DNA of 64,000 nt from assembly GCF_017591425.1 (NCBI RefSeq), contig NW_024466307.1, positions 2,602,001 to 2,666,000 on the forward strand, read 5' to 3'. Under the pieces are notes generated by a model, which saw only the letters and a list, made by a program, of their open reading frames with translations, had not been told where the DNA came from and made no database searches. Made by a program: the position numbers and the translations under genes. The stretch is from Ochotona curzoniae (Eukaryota; Chordata; Mammalia; Lagomorpha; Ochotonidae). Shown here piece by piece: positions 11,758 to 22,794 of this stretch. How positions within the stretch are numbered: position 1 is the first letter of the stretch; each line of letters starts with the position of its first letter.

Positions 11758-12334
11758 GCAAGAGTTTAAAAATGGAACAGAGAAAGCCAGTATGGGTTTT
11801 GATTCTTGCACTGAGTGTCCTTTAGTTGAATTGTCGTTTTTCTTTCTCCAGACCTTTCTCTAGTGAGCCTGACAGGCATCTCTCCACTGGCTCTGGAAAA
11901 ATCACTGCGACTATTTTCCCTTCACATGCCAAGGCACACCACTTTCTTGTCAAACAGCTAAATCCTGTGTATCCGGTGACTTTATAGGAAGCCAGAGCAA
12001 GAAGGAGTGAACTAGGAGGCAACAGCTTCTGGGGACAGATTCAGTTGGCACTGCATAGCAGGTTTCTCTCAAGTTTTTCTGAAATGATTATAATGATTCT
12101 GCTTGAGTATCTCATATCATAGAGATACTAATGTCATGGAAATACAGGTGGCAGTATTCCATGAAGAAATCTGTTTCCCCAACTAGTATCACTGCTTCCT
12201 TCACAACTCCAAGTGGGTGGTGATGATTTTCATTTGCCATAGAGGACCTTTCTACAAGGCCCCCAGGAGCCATGCACCTCCTAATACATGCAGAACAATT
12301 CACAGGGCTTTAACTCCTTAAGCAATGAATACAC
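11758..12334. other. intron 4, no recognised feature
   Basis: No repeat or exon signature. The string ctctggaaaaatcactgcg near 11890 was checked as a possible end of the next SSBP2 exon and does not encode GFFQ. Confidence 0.4.
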
Positions 12335-12393
12335 AAGATGCCAGAGTCACAGGTGGCAGCTTTACTGGCTCTGCCACAACACTAGCCCCAACA
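12335..12393 (-). mobile_element. CSINE fragment (5' end only), reverse
   Basis: The short block acaggtggcagctttactgg, then ctgccacaacactagcccc, matches the head of an old CSINE on the minus strand. The rest is absent. Confidence 0.6.
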
Positions 12394-12467
12394 TAAAGAA
12401 TTTTTAACTCAGCAAGGTCGTCTCTTAATTTGCACCAATATAATAAACTTTTAAAAATTATGTATTT

Positions 12468-12790
12468 GGGGGCAGGCACGGTAGTATAGCAAGCCAATCC
12501 TCTACCCTGTGGTGCTGGAATAGCATATGAGCGTTGGTTCTTGTCTCAGCTGCTCCACTTCCCATCCAGCTCCCTGCCTGTGGCCTAGGAAAGCAATGGA
12601 ACATGACTTAAGTCCTTGAGACCCTATTCCCATGTGGCAAACCCAGAAGTGGCACCTGGCTTTACATCAGCCCAGCTGTGGCCATTTCGGTCATTTGGGG
12701 AGTGAACCAGCAGTTGGAAGACTTTGCTCTCTGCCTCTCTTTCTCTCTCTGTAAAATCTGCCTTTCAAATAAAAAGAAACTTTAAAATAC
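12468..12790 (+). mobile_element. CSINE, full length, moderately diverged
   Basis: Starts ggggcaggcacggtagta and ends tgcctttcaaataaaaagaa. Similar flanks (aaaattatgtattt upstream, aataatttatgtattt downstream) look like a decayed target-site duplication. Confidence 0.88.
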
Positions 12791-12821
12791 AATAATTTAT
12801 GTATTTTAAAATCTCTAAATC

Positions 12822-13127
12822 TTTAAAAATTTTTTAAACTGGAAAGGCAGATATACAGAGAGGAAGATCTTCCATCCAATGACTCACTCCTCAAGTGGCT
12901 GCAATGGCCGGTGTGGCATCGGTCTGAAGCCAGGAGCCAGGAGCCTCTTCCGGGTCTCCCACGTGGGTGGAGGGTCTCAAGGCTTTGAGCCGTCCTTGAC
13001 TGCCTTTCTAGGCCACAAGCAGGAAGCTGGATGGGAAATGAAGTAGCAGGGACACAAACTGGAGCCCATATGGGATCCCAACTGATGCAAGGTGAGGATT
13101 TAGCCACTAGGCCACTGCGCTGGGTCC
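12822..13127 (-). mobile_element. CSINE, reverse, partner of inverted pair
   Basis: Reads actggaaaggcagatataca to gccactgcgctgggtcc. It is only ~30 bp from the plus-strand copy at 12468, so the two could fold into a long intronic hairpin. Confidence 0.92.
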
Positions 13128-13519
13128 AGGTGTGCAGATTTTTGACAGCCACGTGAACAGATGGCTGCAGAGAAGATGGCCTGTGCTTTGCAGAGACACC
13201 AGCATGCGGCCGGGAAGCTGGGTCACAGGACACTCCCTGGTGGCCCCTTTGTGTTCAGATGGTTCCAGGCCTTGGCAGAGACCCGTGGCAAGTGCCAGGC
13301 AAGATGCCAGGTGTGGGTGTGGGATGGCAGAGGCCCTCTGAGTCAGCCCTTCTAATTCCTGCTTGGAAACGGCCTCAGTGACTGCCTCTGTCTTATGTAG
13401 TCTGTCCTCAAGCAGCTGCTGATGAAAGCAAAGCCTGGATACCAGGGTTAATTACACAATTACCATGTGCTCTTATCATGCTGTTGAAATGTTTGTAAGA
13501 ATGGTCAAGATTCTATCTA
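13128..13519. other. intron 4, no recognised feature
   Basis: Moderately GC-rich near 13150-13340, then AT-rich; nothing recognised. Confidence 0.4.
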
Positions 13520-13618
13520 CCCTGGCTTAAATCCCAGCTGAATAATTTACCAGCTATCTGACCTTGGGCAACTCACCTGAGTATTTTAAATCTTTTATTA
13601 TCCTTGTAAAATGTAGAG
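13520..13618 (+). mobile_element. MIR SINE fragment
   Basis: The block cttaaatcccagctgaataa, then ccagctatctgaccttgggc and aactcacctgag with ccttgtaaaatg, is the conserved MIR core. This is an ancient mammalian SINE. Confidence 0.8.
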
Positions 13619-13625
13619 TCTAGTA

Positions 13626-13935
13626 GGGGCCAGTGTTGTGGCATAGCGCCACCTGTGATGCCAGCATGCCATGTGGACGCTAGTTCACGTCCCGGCTGTT
13701 CCACTTCAGATCCAGCTCTTGCTAATGGCCTGGGGAAGCAGCAGAGACCAGCAGAAGAGATTGGGTCCCAGCCAGCCTGGTGGAGAGGCCTGAATGGCTC
13801 CTGGCCCCAGGCTTCCGATGAGCTCAGCTCTGGCCATGGTGGTCAACTAGGGAGTAAGCCAGGGCATGGAAGATCTTTTCTCTGTATCTCTCTGTGATTC
13901 TTTCAAATAAACAAACAAATAAGCCTTCAAAAAAA
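13626..13935 (+). mobile_element. CSINE, old subfamily
   Basis: Starts ggggccagtgttgtggcata, has gatccagctcttgctaatgg and a caaataaacaaacaaataag tail. Confidence 0.85.
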
Positions 13936-14069
13936 TTCTGGAGCTAATACTAATATGTATGAGGTAGAAATGTTAGTTGGTGATTCAAGTAACATGTCAA
14001 AGCAAACACATGGCAAGCACCTGATACTATCTGCTGTTACTTCTGTCATTGCTGTGACAGCAGCTTTCG

Positions 14070-14190
14070 CAGGCACATTACAAGGGAGCTGAATTGGAAG
14101 TGGAGCAGCTGGGACTTGAATCAGCACTCATATGTGATCTCAGCACTATAGGTGGCAGCTTAACTCACTCTGCCACAGCACCAGTGCCTG
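14070..14190 (-). mobile_element. CSINE fragment (5' half), reverse
   Basis: Order: agggagctgaattggaagtg, ggacttgaatcagcactcat, ggtggcagcttaactcactc, tgccacagcaccagtgcc. The 3' half is missing. Confidence 0.75.
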
Positions 14191-14473
14191 GTCTCAAGTT
14201 CTCAATGCTTCACCCATATTCTTGCCTAGTTTGTGCTACTGTGGGACAATGAGGAATTAGCTATACTAACAGTTCATGCAGAACACAACATATTTGAAAG
14301 AATGAGAAATATACTTAATTTTCCACATTAGAGCAAATACTTCCGCACAGTTACAACAACCTAGATTCATTTAGGCTTGGCTGGGCCCTTAGGAAATAAT
14401 TTCCACTTCTTATTAATACAAAGAACTTTCATTAAGTTCCCTGGATATGACAACCCTTTATATTACATTAATC

Positions 14474-14812
14474 TTTTTTTTTTTAATGTAAAGATCTATT
14501 TATTTTTATTGGAAAGGCAGATATACAGAGAGGAGGAGAGACAGAGAGGAAGATCTTTTATCCGTTGATTCATTCCTCAAGTCGCCACAATGGCCAGAAC
14601 TGAGCCAATATGAAGCCAGGAGTCAGGAGCTTCTTCTGGGTCTCCTGTGCAGGTGCAGGGTCCCAGAGCTTTGCCCCGTCCTTGACTGCTCTTCCAGGCC
14701 ACAAGCAGCGAGCTGGATGGGAAGTGGGGCCGCCAGGATTAGAACTGGTGTCCATATGGGATCCCAGTGCATGCAAGGAGAGGACTTTAGCCTCTAGGCT
14801 GCACCAGGCCCG
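14474..14812 (-). mobile_element. CSINE, full length, reverse
   Basis: Runs from a T-rich run and tttatttttattggaaaggc to ggctgcaccaggcccg. Short flanking similarity (ttacattaat / tgcattaat) suggests the target-site duplication. Confidence 0.9.
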
Positions 14813-15299
14813 AGACTGCATTAATATTAAAAATGTTGAAAGACAACAGGGCATAGCAGATTCATTTTTATAAAAGTTGTTCTTCAAATGGTTAAGTGGA
14901 ATGTCGGAGCCAACAAAGGCCGAGCTACTGACCTGTGTGACCTGAAGAAAGCATGGGGAGCAAATCAGAACGGGCAAAAGGCTAGAGGCAGAGACCCTGA
15001 CCGGGCAGGCCGCCGCTGCACAGCAGGAAGACGGTTGTCCTGGAATGGTCTGGAAGCCGGCGGGGGGACAGGGGACCACCAATGGAGGACAGCACTATTT
15101 CCACGCACAGAAATCCCACATGTAGAGACATTACATCCAGCACTTTCCTAACCTAACTTATCTGGACGAGACACACGTTTTAATTACAGCCGTGATTACT
15201 TTTACATGGAATCTTCACTTACGCTCTGGTACTGTGAAAAGTTTTTGAAAAAAGAAAAAAACAGAATAAAAGCATGTATATTTTCATGTTAAAGAAAAC

Positions 15300-15449
15300 A
15301 CCCTGAAATCCATGCGGTTTCTTCAGAATGCCTATTTTCCCACAGACTTTTTAAAGATCTGGCATCTGCATGGATTTCAAAAACACTTTTGATCCTAAAT
15401 AAATTTGTCTTTTAATTCCATCACTCACGAATGTCTTGAAGTGCCCTGT
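15300..15449 (+). mobile_element. Mariner-related non-autonomous fragment (terminal part)
   Basis: The block gcatggatttcaaaaacact, gtcttttaattccatcact and gtcttgaagtgccctg has the layout of a mammalian mariner 3' end: tcttttaattyca followed by a terminus like gaactttttgaagtaccctc. It matches the minus-strand reading of the mariner end at 20688-20790 in this window. A perfect 12-bp inverted repeat, tgaaatccatgc / gcatggatttca (15304-15315, 15368-15379), lies inside. Confidence 0.55.
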
Positions 15450-15654
15450 TATTTCGCTCAAGCCGTGAGCTGAGCAGTGCAAAGGAACACAGCAGCGACA
15501 CAGGAGTCTCACTATGCCTCACAGCAACTACTGACTGGATGCGTCTTCCTAGAAAGCACCTGGGAATCCACAGAAACAGAGAGCAAACAGGGGACCGGGA
15601 TGGGCAGACACCTGAGCCTTCACTGTGAGCGGCTTGCTCCGGGGAACCCTGCAC

Positions 15655-15745
15655 ACTAGCGCCTGCCTTTTGGATTAGATGCTGTCCTAACAGGTGTGAA
15701 GTGATACCTTACCGTGCTTTCAATTTGCATTTCCGCACAAAAGCT
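15655..15745 (-). mobile_element. L1 fragment, antisense
   Basis: The block cctaacaggtgtgaagtgat, accttaccgtgctttcaatt, tgcatttccg is the reverse complement of the L1 ORF2/3' region (aatcaaaaccacaatgagat type). Confidence 0.6.
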
Positions 15746-17076
15746 TTTTACACTGCTGGTAGTAGAAACAACACTTGGAGTGAAAGGTAGTTCATTATTT
15801 CATAATATTATTACACCAATCACGAAATGGGAATTGAGTAAGAACAGCTCGTTTCAAATGCCAATGTTTGCTCAGCGAACAGAACCTGAGGAACCATCTG
15901 AGCATTTCGTATTGACTCTGATGGAAGCTTCTGGATGCTGCTTTCTGCAAGGACCTTCAGGACTGAACAGCAGTGTGCATGAAGCCAGTCAGCACAGCAG
16001 GCTGGCGACTGTTGTGCCTCAAGAGGCTTGCACAGGGCCTCCACCATGAAGGAGTCTGGTGCTGGCCGGCTGCCTAGCATGCACCAAATGCTGAGGGCAG
16101 CTCACCACCACGCCTAAACCACAGAGTGCATGTGAGAGCTGGCTTTCCTCCTGGGTGCCTGGGCCCTGGGGTGTGCTAAATGGGGTGTATACACAGCTGG
16201 CCCACAGTGATAAAACAAAAACAAAACAAAGAAACCCAAACCGGCCACTGAGGGGCCCAGGGCCCTCCTTGTGGCCATTTCCTGTGTATTACCAGGCATC
16301 TCTGCCGCGTCTTCCAGGCTGTGTGAGGACCGGCTCTCGGGAGCCCGCCTCCTCTTTCCTCCCACGTCTCCCTGCCAGTTTTCCCCTTGTCTTGGAGACC
16401 CCAGGCACAAGCTGCTCTTATTTGTCCCAGTCTCATTAAATGGAGAAACAGTTCCCCCTAATACAAGCAAACACATAACAGTACTCCGATATGTCCCATT
16501 TCCAATTAGCGATGCCTGAAGCTCTTTTTAGGTAAAAGCAGAAGCAAAGACAGATTTTATGGTAACAACTATTAGGTAACAATTTAGGAAAGAAGAAAAA
16601 CTAAGTAAAAAAACTAAGTAGGGCAGCATGTACATGCATGGCAGGCAAATGGAAAGAACTGAGTGGGGGTGAATGGAGGGAAGTGGGGACACCACATTTT
16701 AAGCAGGTGGTGCCACCTGTCCAGCACTCTCTGTGGGATGCACACCAGCCTGGCTGCTGAGGCCTGATGAAGGCAATTGCTGGCCTGCTGTGTCATGTGC
16801 CAAGCACCCTGCGTGCACTGCTTGTAAGTCATGGTACAGACCACATGACATCCCGCTATGTGCCAAGCAGTACACACTACCAAATACTAAGGAGGTGTGG
16901 CTTTCTCATTTCATAGGAGAGACCATGAACTCTAATTCACCTGCAAGCCACTGCAGAGATGTAGCCCACTGTGGGGTCCCTGCGATTTCTTAGCACAGGG
17001 TCTTCCTACCACTCTGGCTTCCACACAAAGGCAAAGCAGGACATTGACTCTAGGTGTTCACACAAGCCTGTCTGTG

Positions 17077-17077
<1 letters not shown>
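15746..17077. other. intron 4, no firm feature
   Basis: Unique-looking sequence. A block near 16795-16870 (tgtgccaagcaccctgcgtg and ctatgtgccaagcagtacac) faintly resembles MIR/L2-type ends but is too diverged to call. Confidence 0.35.

Positions 17078-17116
<39 letters not shown>
17078..17116 (+). repeat. (CA)n microsatellite, ~19 units
   Basis: An uninterrupted CA dinucleotide run. Confidence 0.95.
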
Positions 17117-17118
<2 letters not shown>

Positions 17119-17162
17119 ACTTCCGGAAGTTCCTGGAAACAAAAGATAAACTGGTTTACATA

Positions 17163-17210
17163 CCAAAAACAAAACAAAACAAAATGAAACAAAACAAAAA
17201 ACAAAATAAA
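17163..17210 (+). repeat. A-rich simple repeat, (AAAAC)n-like
   Basis: Repeated caaaa/aaaac units with one interruption (atgaaac). Confidence 0.85.
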
Positions 17211-17214
17211 TATC

Positions 17215-17710
17215 CCCGAAAATCCATGTCGTTTTTTTATAATGCCCATTTTCTTTTCTTATAGATTTTTAAAACTATTTATTTTTATTGGAAAGGCAGA
17301 TTTACAGAGAGAGGGAGAGAGCAAGAGATGTTCATCCCCCCTCCCCCATTCACTCCCCAATTGGCCAAAACCGCTGCAGTTGAGCTGAAGCCAGGAATCA
17401 GGAACTTCTTCTGGGTCTCCCATGCAGGTGCAGGGTCCCAAGACTTTAGGCCATCCTCTATTGCTTTCCCAACACATAAGCAAGGAGCTGGTTGGGAAGC
17501 GGAACAGCCAGGACAGGAACCAGTGCCCATATGGCATGCTGGCACTTAGCAGGCAGAGCATGAGGTTATTGAGCTGCTGTGCCAGCCCACCCAACATCTG
17601 TTTTGAATGAGCTTTCTGAAGATATCCCACATACAATAATTTCAAAACCTTTGCACCAAACTAAATCTATTAGTTCCCTTTCCTTTTCACATATCTGTCA
17701 CTTCTCTACG
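17215..17710 (+). mobile_element. Mariner-related fragment split by a CSINE
   Basis: The left piece (17215-17265: gaaaatccatgtcg, ataatgcccattttc) resembles 15304-15365. The right piece (17590-17710: tttcaaaacctttgcacc, aaactaaatctattagttcc) resembles 15374-15430. Together they look like a second copy of the 15.3-kb element, interrupted by the CSINE at 17266-17589. Confidence 0.45.
17266..17589 (-). mobile_element. CSINE, full length, reverse, nested
   Basis: Reads tttatttttattggaaaggc through gtgcccatatggcatgctgg to ctgctgtgccagccc. Its flanks align with two parts of the mariner-like fragment at 15.3 kb. Confidence 0.88.
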
Positions 17711-18790
17711 TTACAAAGTCGCAAACTTATATAAGGGAACATAACTGGACAAGTGTCCACACAATTGGTTGAGCGCTCAATATCAGTAATCAAGCACAAC
17801 TTCCACAACAGCTATAAAATAATCACATTTTTTAAAAATTCATGAACAAATATGAAACCTTTCTTTGGAGAGAAGCTGTTTTTAAGCAACAGGCTAGAGG
17901 ATGGAAACTTTATTTTAGAGCCAAACAAAAAAATGAAGATTATATATTAAAAAATTCAGGACTTGAACAACCACCACATAGTAGCAAGTAAACTCTTATA
18001 TGGACAGCTCATAAAGTATAAGAGCGGTTTAAAGACAATAAGGTGTATTCTGAGATAAGAAGACTGTGATCACAAAAGAAAAACAGGGAAGTCTATGAAC
18101 TAGAGCATGAGAAGTTCAAATTAGAAGTTTAATAACCCCAAACAACTCAAGACTTTCACCAAGAGACTCTAAAACAATAAGTTGTTCTTTAAATAAATTG
18201 AAAACAGGAAGTCAGATGCTCTATAGCTGGTCCACTTAAACTGGGTAAAAACAAATACACCCATGCATGAAAAAGCATACAGGGAAAAGTAAGCTGTATG
18301 TGACAATTTCTACAGAGCTGCATGTTTTTCAAGGATCATTTATATACAGCATCTTGCCCAAGTTGGGCAATAACTCTCTAAGAGTCACATGGGGCGGGGG
18401 CAGGGAGGGAGGAGGCCAGACAAAGGAACCAATAATAAAGAAGGGCTGACAACAGGGCCGCGTTTTCTCTAATTCTTAAAAGGGGGCTTTCTCTCCCCCG
18501 TTGACACATGGTTTCACAGTTCGTCTCTCCAAAGTTGTCCCACAGATACGTTTGTGGTGGGGTGAGGGGTGGCAGGCAGAAGGATGAGGCTCTGGCCCAG
18601 AGGTTGTAAAGGAGTTTATCCAAAAGACAGAGTGCAGGTGACCTGCTGGGTCACATGTGCAGCAGGAAGTGTCCCAAGCGAGATGGGACACACGTGCAGC
18701 AGATGCCATCCCACACGCCAGTGGCCCATCTAAGGTACACAGAGCTGGAGAGACCCCAGAGCCATCACTGCAACAAAGAAAATGCAGAGT
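17711..18790. other. intron 4, no recognised feature
   Basis: AT-rich to about 18350, then mixed; nothing recognised. Confidence 0.4.
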
Positions 18791-19619
18791 ATCTATAAAT
18801 GATTCCAGAGCTCCCTGACCCCATCGGAGAGCTCCACTCAGTACAGATGGCACCTGCAAGGACTAAGGGACAGCAGCGGCTGTGGGAGACAGGTGAAAGC
18901 AAGGCTGAGAAGGAGACCTTGGCCAAAGGGGCAATGAACTGCTGCGTCCCAAATACTTGCAGACAAATCGAGGGGGTGAGACTAGTGGGAGACTCCCTTG
19001 GTGGGCGGCCTGGAGGAGGGGGAGGTGAAGGACATGAAAAATGCACAAAGCCTCCTCCTCTGCCCTCAGAGGCCCTGATCCGGAGGCCACCAGGGAAGCA
19101 GGAAAGCCAGCAGCCCTCAGGGCACTGCGCAAGACCCCTCAGAACTGGGGAACAAGAACGTAGTACCCTTACTCCAAAGCTGGGGCAGAGGCAGGAAAAC
19201 ATCCTGAACTGAGACCTGCCCGCCACTGGGGAGCACTGGATTGCAGGGTCAGGGACAACCTTGCCAGCACCCTGCCAGAGGCCAGGCAGAGCCACACCAG
19301 GCCCTGCCATTCTCCGTGACAGGACTGCAAAGTGTGGACAGCTCAGTAAACACAGCTCAGTAAACACAGCTGCAAGACAGAGAAGAACTTCTCTAGGTTC
19401 AGTACTGGAGATGAAGGCAGGGCAGACACTGAGTCAACCCTCCGGCCACTCTGGTGAACACAGGCCAGACTCCCAGTGGCTGAAAGCGTCAGCCCGATGA
19501 GGGGGGCCCAGCTGCTCCACTCATACAGCGCTGGACCAGAAAATGAGGAGACATGCCCATCTCTAGTCACACCTCAAATGTCCCTCAGCTTCTATCAGCC
19601 TACACAAACTAGCTTTCAA
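18791..19619 (+). other. G+C-rich tract, possible L1 5' region
   Basis: GC-rich, with a short tandem duplication cagctcagtaaacacagctc at ~19338-19370. It lies directly upstream of L1 ORF1-like sequence in the same orientation, so it may be that element's 5' UTR. I cannot confirm this by eye, and long open frames on either strand show no known domain. Confidence 0.3.
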
Positions 19620-20290
19620 CAAAAGCATACACACACAAATCCACACACAGTTCACAAAGAATCAAAGACAAATGCTGGTGAGACAGCTCTTGGAACTAGC
19701 AGGGAATGTAAAACATTTGTAACTGGTAAAGTACGCTGAAGGGTCTAGTAGGAGAGAAAGGGCACAGGATGACCAAATGGGAAACTCCAGCAAAGCGATG
19801 AAAACCGAAAGAACACGAAACTGAAATGCTAGAAATTAAAACAAGCAAACATGGGAACAAGACTGCTTTTGACCAACATATCGAGGAATACAATATAGCA
19901 AGGAAAACAGCAGTGAACTCTCAAGTAGCTCAAGAACAAAGTACTCAACCTGAAGCACAAAGCAAAAGGAAAGTAGGGGTAACAAACCAGAACTCACGAT
20001 CCTGGGGTTCTAGGATAGCATCAGTATGGTATGCTGGGAAAGGAAGAATAAGGGAAAAGAAAACACAGATCCAGATGTTCAGATAACATCAAGGCCGCAG
20101 CCTCCACCAACAAAAACCCACCTTGACACATCATCTTCAAATCCTAAAACAAAAATCTTGAAGGCATCCGGACATACAGAGAACAACAGGAATCACAACA
20201 CACTTCTCAGCTCAACATTTGCTGTCCAGAACTCATTGAGCTGCTGAGACAATGACAGCTACATGAGAATTCTACCTCTCAAAACACAGA
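19620..20290 (+). mobile_element. L1 fragment, ORF1 region
   Basis: Order: gaaatgctagaaattaaaac, ccttgacacatcatcttcaa, atcttgaaggcatccggaca, gctcaacatttgctgtccag. This corresponds to the end of L1 ORF1 (the aattttgaaagcagcaagag block in consensus). The frame is disrupted. Confidence 0.65.
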
Positions 20291-20899
20291 GACGCCACGC
20301 TTCACGGGGCAGAGACCAGGCCAGCCCACCGTGCCCTAGCCTGAAGGACCTGGAGCACAGGACCTGGCTGACGGCATCACTGCTTGGGACACCACCGCTC
20401 TGAATTGTGGGAAGTCGGCCAACACACTGGAGGGGCCGCTGCGTGCTGGACGCTGTTGCAGCCAGCGGGGTGAAGAGGAGAACACGGCCTCAGCTGTCTG
20501 GCACTCAGTCTCTCCGAAGCTCGTCTTGGAAGCCCTCTCCCACCCCTGCTCCTGAGGGTGGGAGCTCACCCCACCAGGGCCTCCCACACTTCAGTGTCTG
20601 ACTCAGTCACTGGTTACCGTGTCTCCCCACAAACAGAAACTCATTTCTGGCTCATCAGCACCACGGCTGATCCTGGAAAGATCAAAACGAGAGGACTTCA
20701 AAATGTCCGTGGGAAAAAATGAAATTAAAAGATAAAGATTCAAAATATAAATTTCATGTCTTGACATAAGCTTCATCACGTTCCAGACACCTGGGTGAGC
20801 ACTGATGCTAACTACCTCCATCCCTAGAGAACTGGGACTCCTGAGACCTGAGCGTGTCACGGTAGCTTCTCTTAGGTTGTCAACTGAGGAAAAATAGGT

Positions 20900-21225
20900 G
20901 GGGGTGGGAAGACTGCCACCATGGCCTAGAAAGCTAAGCCTCCGCCTGTGGTACCGGCACCCCATATAGACTCCAGTTCATGTCCTGACTGCTCCATTTC
21001 CAATTCAGCTCCCTGCTTATGGCCTTGGAAAGTAGGGAAGCATGGCCCAAGGCTTTGGGTCCCTGCACCCATGAGGAAATCCCAGAAGGGGCTCCTGGCT
21101 TTGAATCAGTTTAGCTCAGTCCCTTGCAGCCATATGGGGAGTGAGCCAAAGGACGGAAGATCTCTCTTCCTGTCTCTCCTCTCTCTGTAAATCTGCTTTT
21201 CAAATAAACATAAATCTAAAAAATA
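20900..21225 (+). mobile_element. CSINE nested in mariner
   Basis: Order: atggcctagaaagctaagcc, ggtaccggcaccccatatag, ccctgcacccatgaggaaat, ggaagatctctcttcctgtc, caaataaacataaatc. Mariner sequence resumes on both sides, so it inserted after the transposon. Confidence 0.9.
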
Positions 21226-21228
21226 TAT

Positions 21229-22100
21229 GGATGTCTTTGAAAGAATTTTTTCAAGATTAGGAAATGAAAAAAAAGTCAGGAGGCACCAGATCAGAACTTT
21301 GAGGAGGATGTTAAACAAAGTCCCACTAAAGTTTTTACAAAGCTGAAGGATGAGTAGCAGCAGCACTCCCAGGGACTCTTCCAGCTTCCTGCAACAGCCT
21401 CCTTAAAAAGCAGGTGTCATCAGGCTCTGGGCTGCTGTCGCCTTGGGCCTCCACCTCCCCCCAGACGGTGGCTGAGGGCTGTGCTCTTGACATCATCATT
21501 GCTTTGGCTGGACCATCTCCTGGTAGCCACTGCTTTGTTACGCTCTGTTCTCAAGACTGTATCACGAAGTCTTCACTTCCTGTAAACAGTTCTCCCAAGA
21601 AGAGGCTCAGCTCTTCATATAGAATTCCCATGGGAAGCAGAGTTGGGCACAACATGTTTGGCATCCATTGAGCTAAAATTTCACTCTGCTTGAATTTTTC
21701 AGGTAGAATTGTATAAAGTGAACCAGTTGAGGACCTGTAGTGCCAGCTGCTATTTTTGCTGATCCCAGGTAATCTCTTCAATAGGGACAGAGACAAGATT
21801 AATTTTGTCCTGGTGCATTCTGGTGGCTGATCTGCCACGGCCGACCTTAGCATTGGCCGACCTTAGCATTGGCGGGATAGTGTCTCTTTTGAAACAAGTT
21901 ACCCATCTGTAAACTGTTGACTGTGTTTGTGCACAATCCTGGTAAACTTTTCAGAAAGCATCAATGATTTCATATCATTCACCTGAGCTCCACAATAATT
22001 CTAACAGTAGTTCTTGCTTCAATTTTAGCCAAGTCCATGTGTCCTAATAGGGGTACTTCACCTGTACTCGCATCCCTGTTGGTGCCTCATGTCATGTCAA
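21229..22100 (-). pseudogene. Mariner transposase relic
   Basis: Conceptual pieces in several frames follow the mariner order: STVYRWVTCFKRD (helix-turn-helix region), LYTILPEKFKQSE, then ILAQWMPNMLC, and near the C-terminal end HPPQSSDLVPPDFFF (about 21265-21310). The last matches the HPPYSPDLAPSDYHLF-type block holding the third catalytic Asp (DD34D); that Asp is retained as GAC at 21275-21277. Stops and frameshifts separate the pieces, and a 16-bp tandem duplication (ggccgaccttagcatt) lies near 21840-21870. The C terminus is cut by a CSINE at 21225. It cannot encode an active enzyme. Confidence 0.8.
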
Positions 22101-22192
22101 CAAGTTAACACATGTCTACTTTGGGGAAAAAAAAACCCACACACAGCTTCTGCACAGCATGCATTTTCCATGAACCCTTTGAAGATACCATG

Positions 22193-22794
22193 CAAATATA
22201 CGTTTAATTAAAGAAAGAACAAAACAGAGGGATGTGATGATCCAATTGCCTTGTGAAAAATAACAGAGGATGTAGATTAAAAGCTAGAAATAAGATTAAA
22301 TCCAAATTACAGTTTTTAGAGATTTCTATTTGTGGACCACAAATAATACCACCTAATCCATGGCAGCGTTAAAGAGCCTACATACTTTTTAGTCAGAAAA
22401 TAAAGCCCACGCCAACGTTCCACAGCAATCCAATTCAGTGATAAATCACTCGGAATTGCTTTCAGAACCACAAGGGGAAAATGTAAGAACAGCTGAATAT
22501 GTCCGAGAAAAAGGAAAAAGGATAAGTCAGAAAATTTTAAATTAAAAACCACTTAAGGGAAAAACATTCAAATAGTTACAAATTATTTTCCTAGTTTTTC
22601 TTGCCGTAGCAACAAAATAATAAAGTAGGATAGCTATTGAAGTCCCACAGAGAGGCAGTGCTTGCGTGCAGGACTGACTTCATCACAACTCCTCACGGCT
22701 GGCTGTCCTGGAGTGTGCTCAGCCCCACAGCACAGCAGCCTCATCCTTCAAGGCAGCCTCTTGCAACCCAAGAGCAATGGATACTGCACCACTA
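22193..22794. other. intron 4, no recognised feature
   Basis: AT-rich, no repeat recognised. Confidence 0.4.

Larger units (their letters stand above)
20688..22192 (-). mobile_element. Near-full-length mariner DNA transposon with nested CSINE
   Basis: One end reads cgagaggacttcaaaatg, then tccgtgggaaaa (20688-20717). The other, read on the minus strand, is catggtatcttcaaagggtt, then catggaaaa. These are inverted repeats of the mammalian mariner terminus (consensus-like gtacttcaaaaagttcatgg). Total span is 1505 bp; without the 326-bp CSINE it is ~1.18 kb, close to a complete mariner (~1.2-1.3 kb). A transposase relic lies on the minus strand between them. The flanking TA duplication expected for this superfamily is not clearly preserved. 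Confidence 0.85.

Noticed and set aside
11820..12020. Candidate next SSBP2 exon, from ctggaaaaatc resembling the reverse complement of a GFFQ-ending exon
   Set aside because: The translated frame does not contain SAAAAPSP or PPGFFQ and there are no matching splice sites.
18765..19367. 200-codon minus-strand frame
   Set aside because: GC-rich tract, possibly antisense to an L1 5' region; no domain or conservation signal visible.
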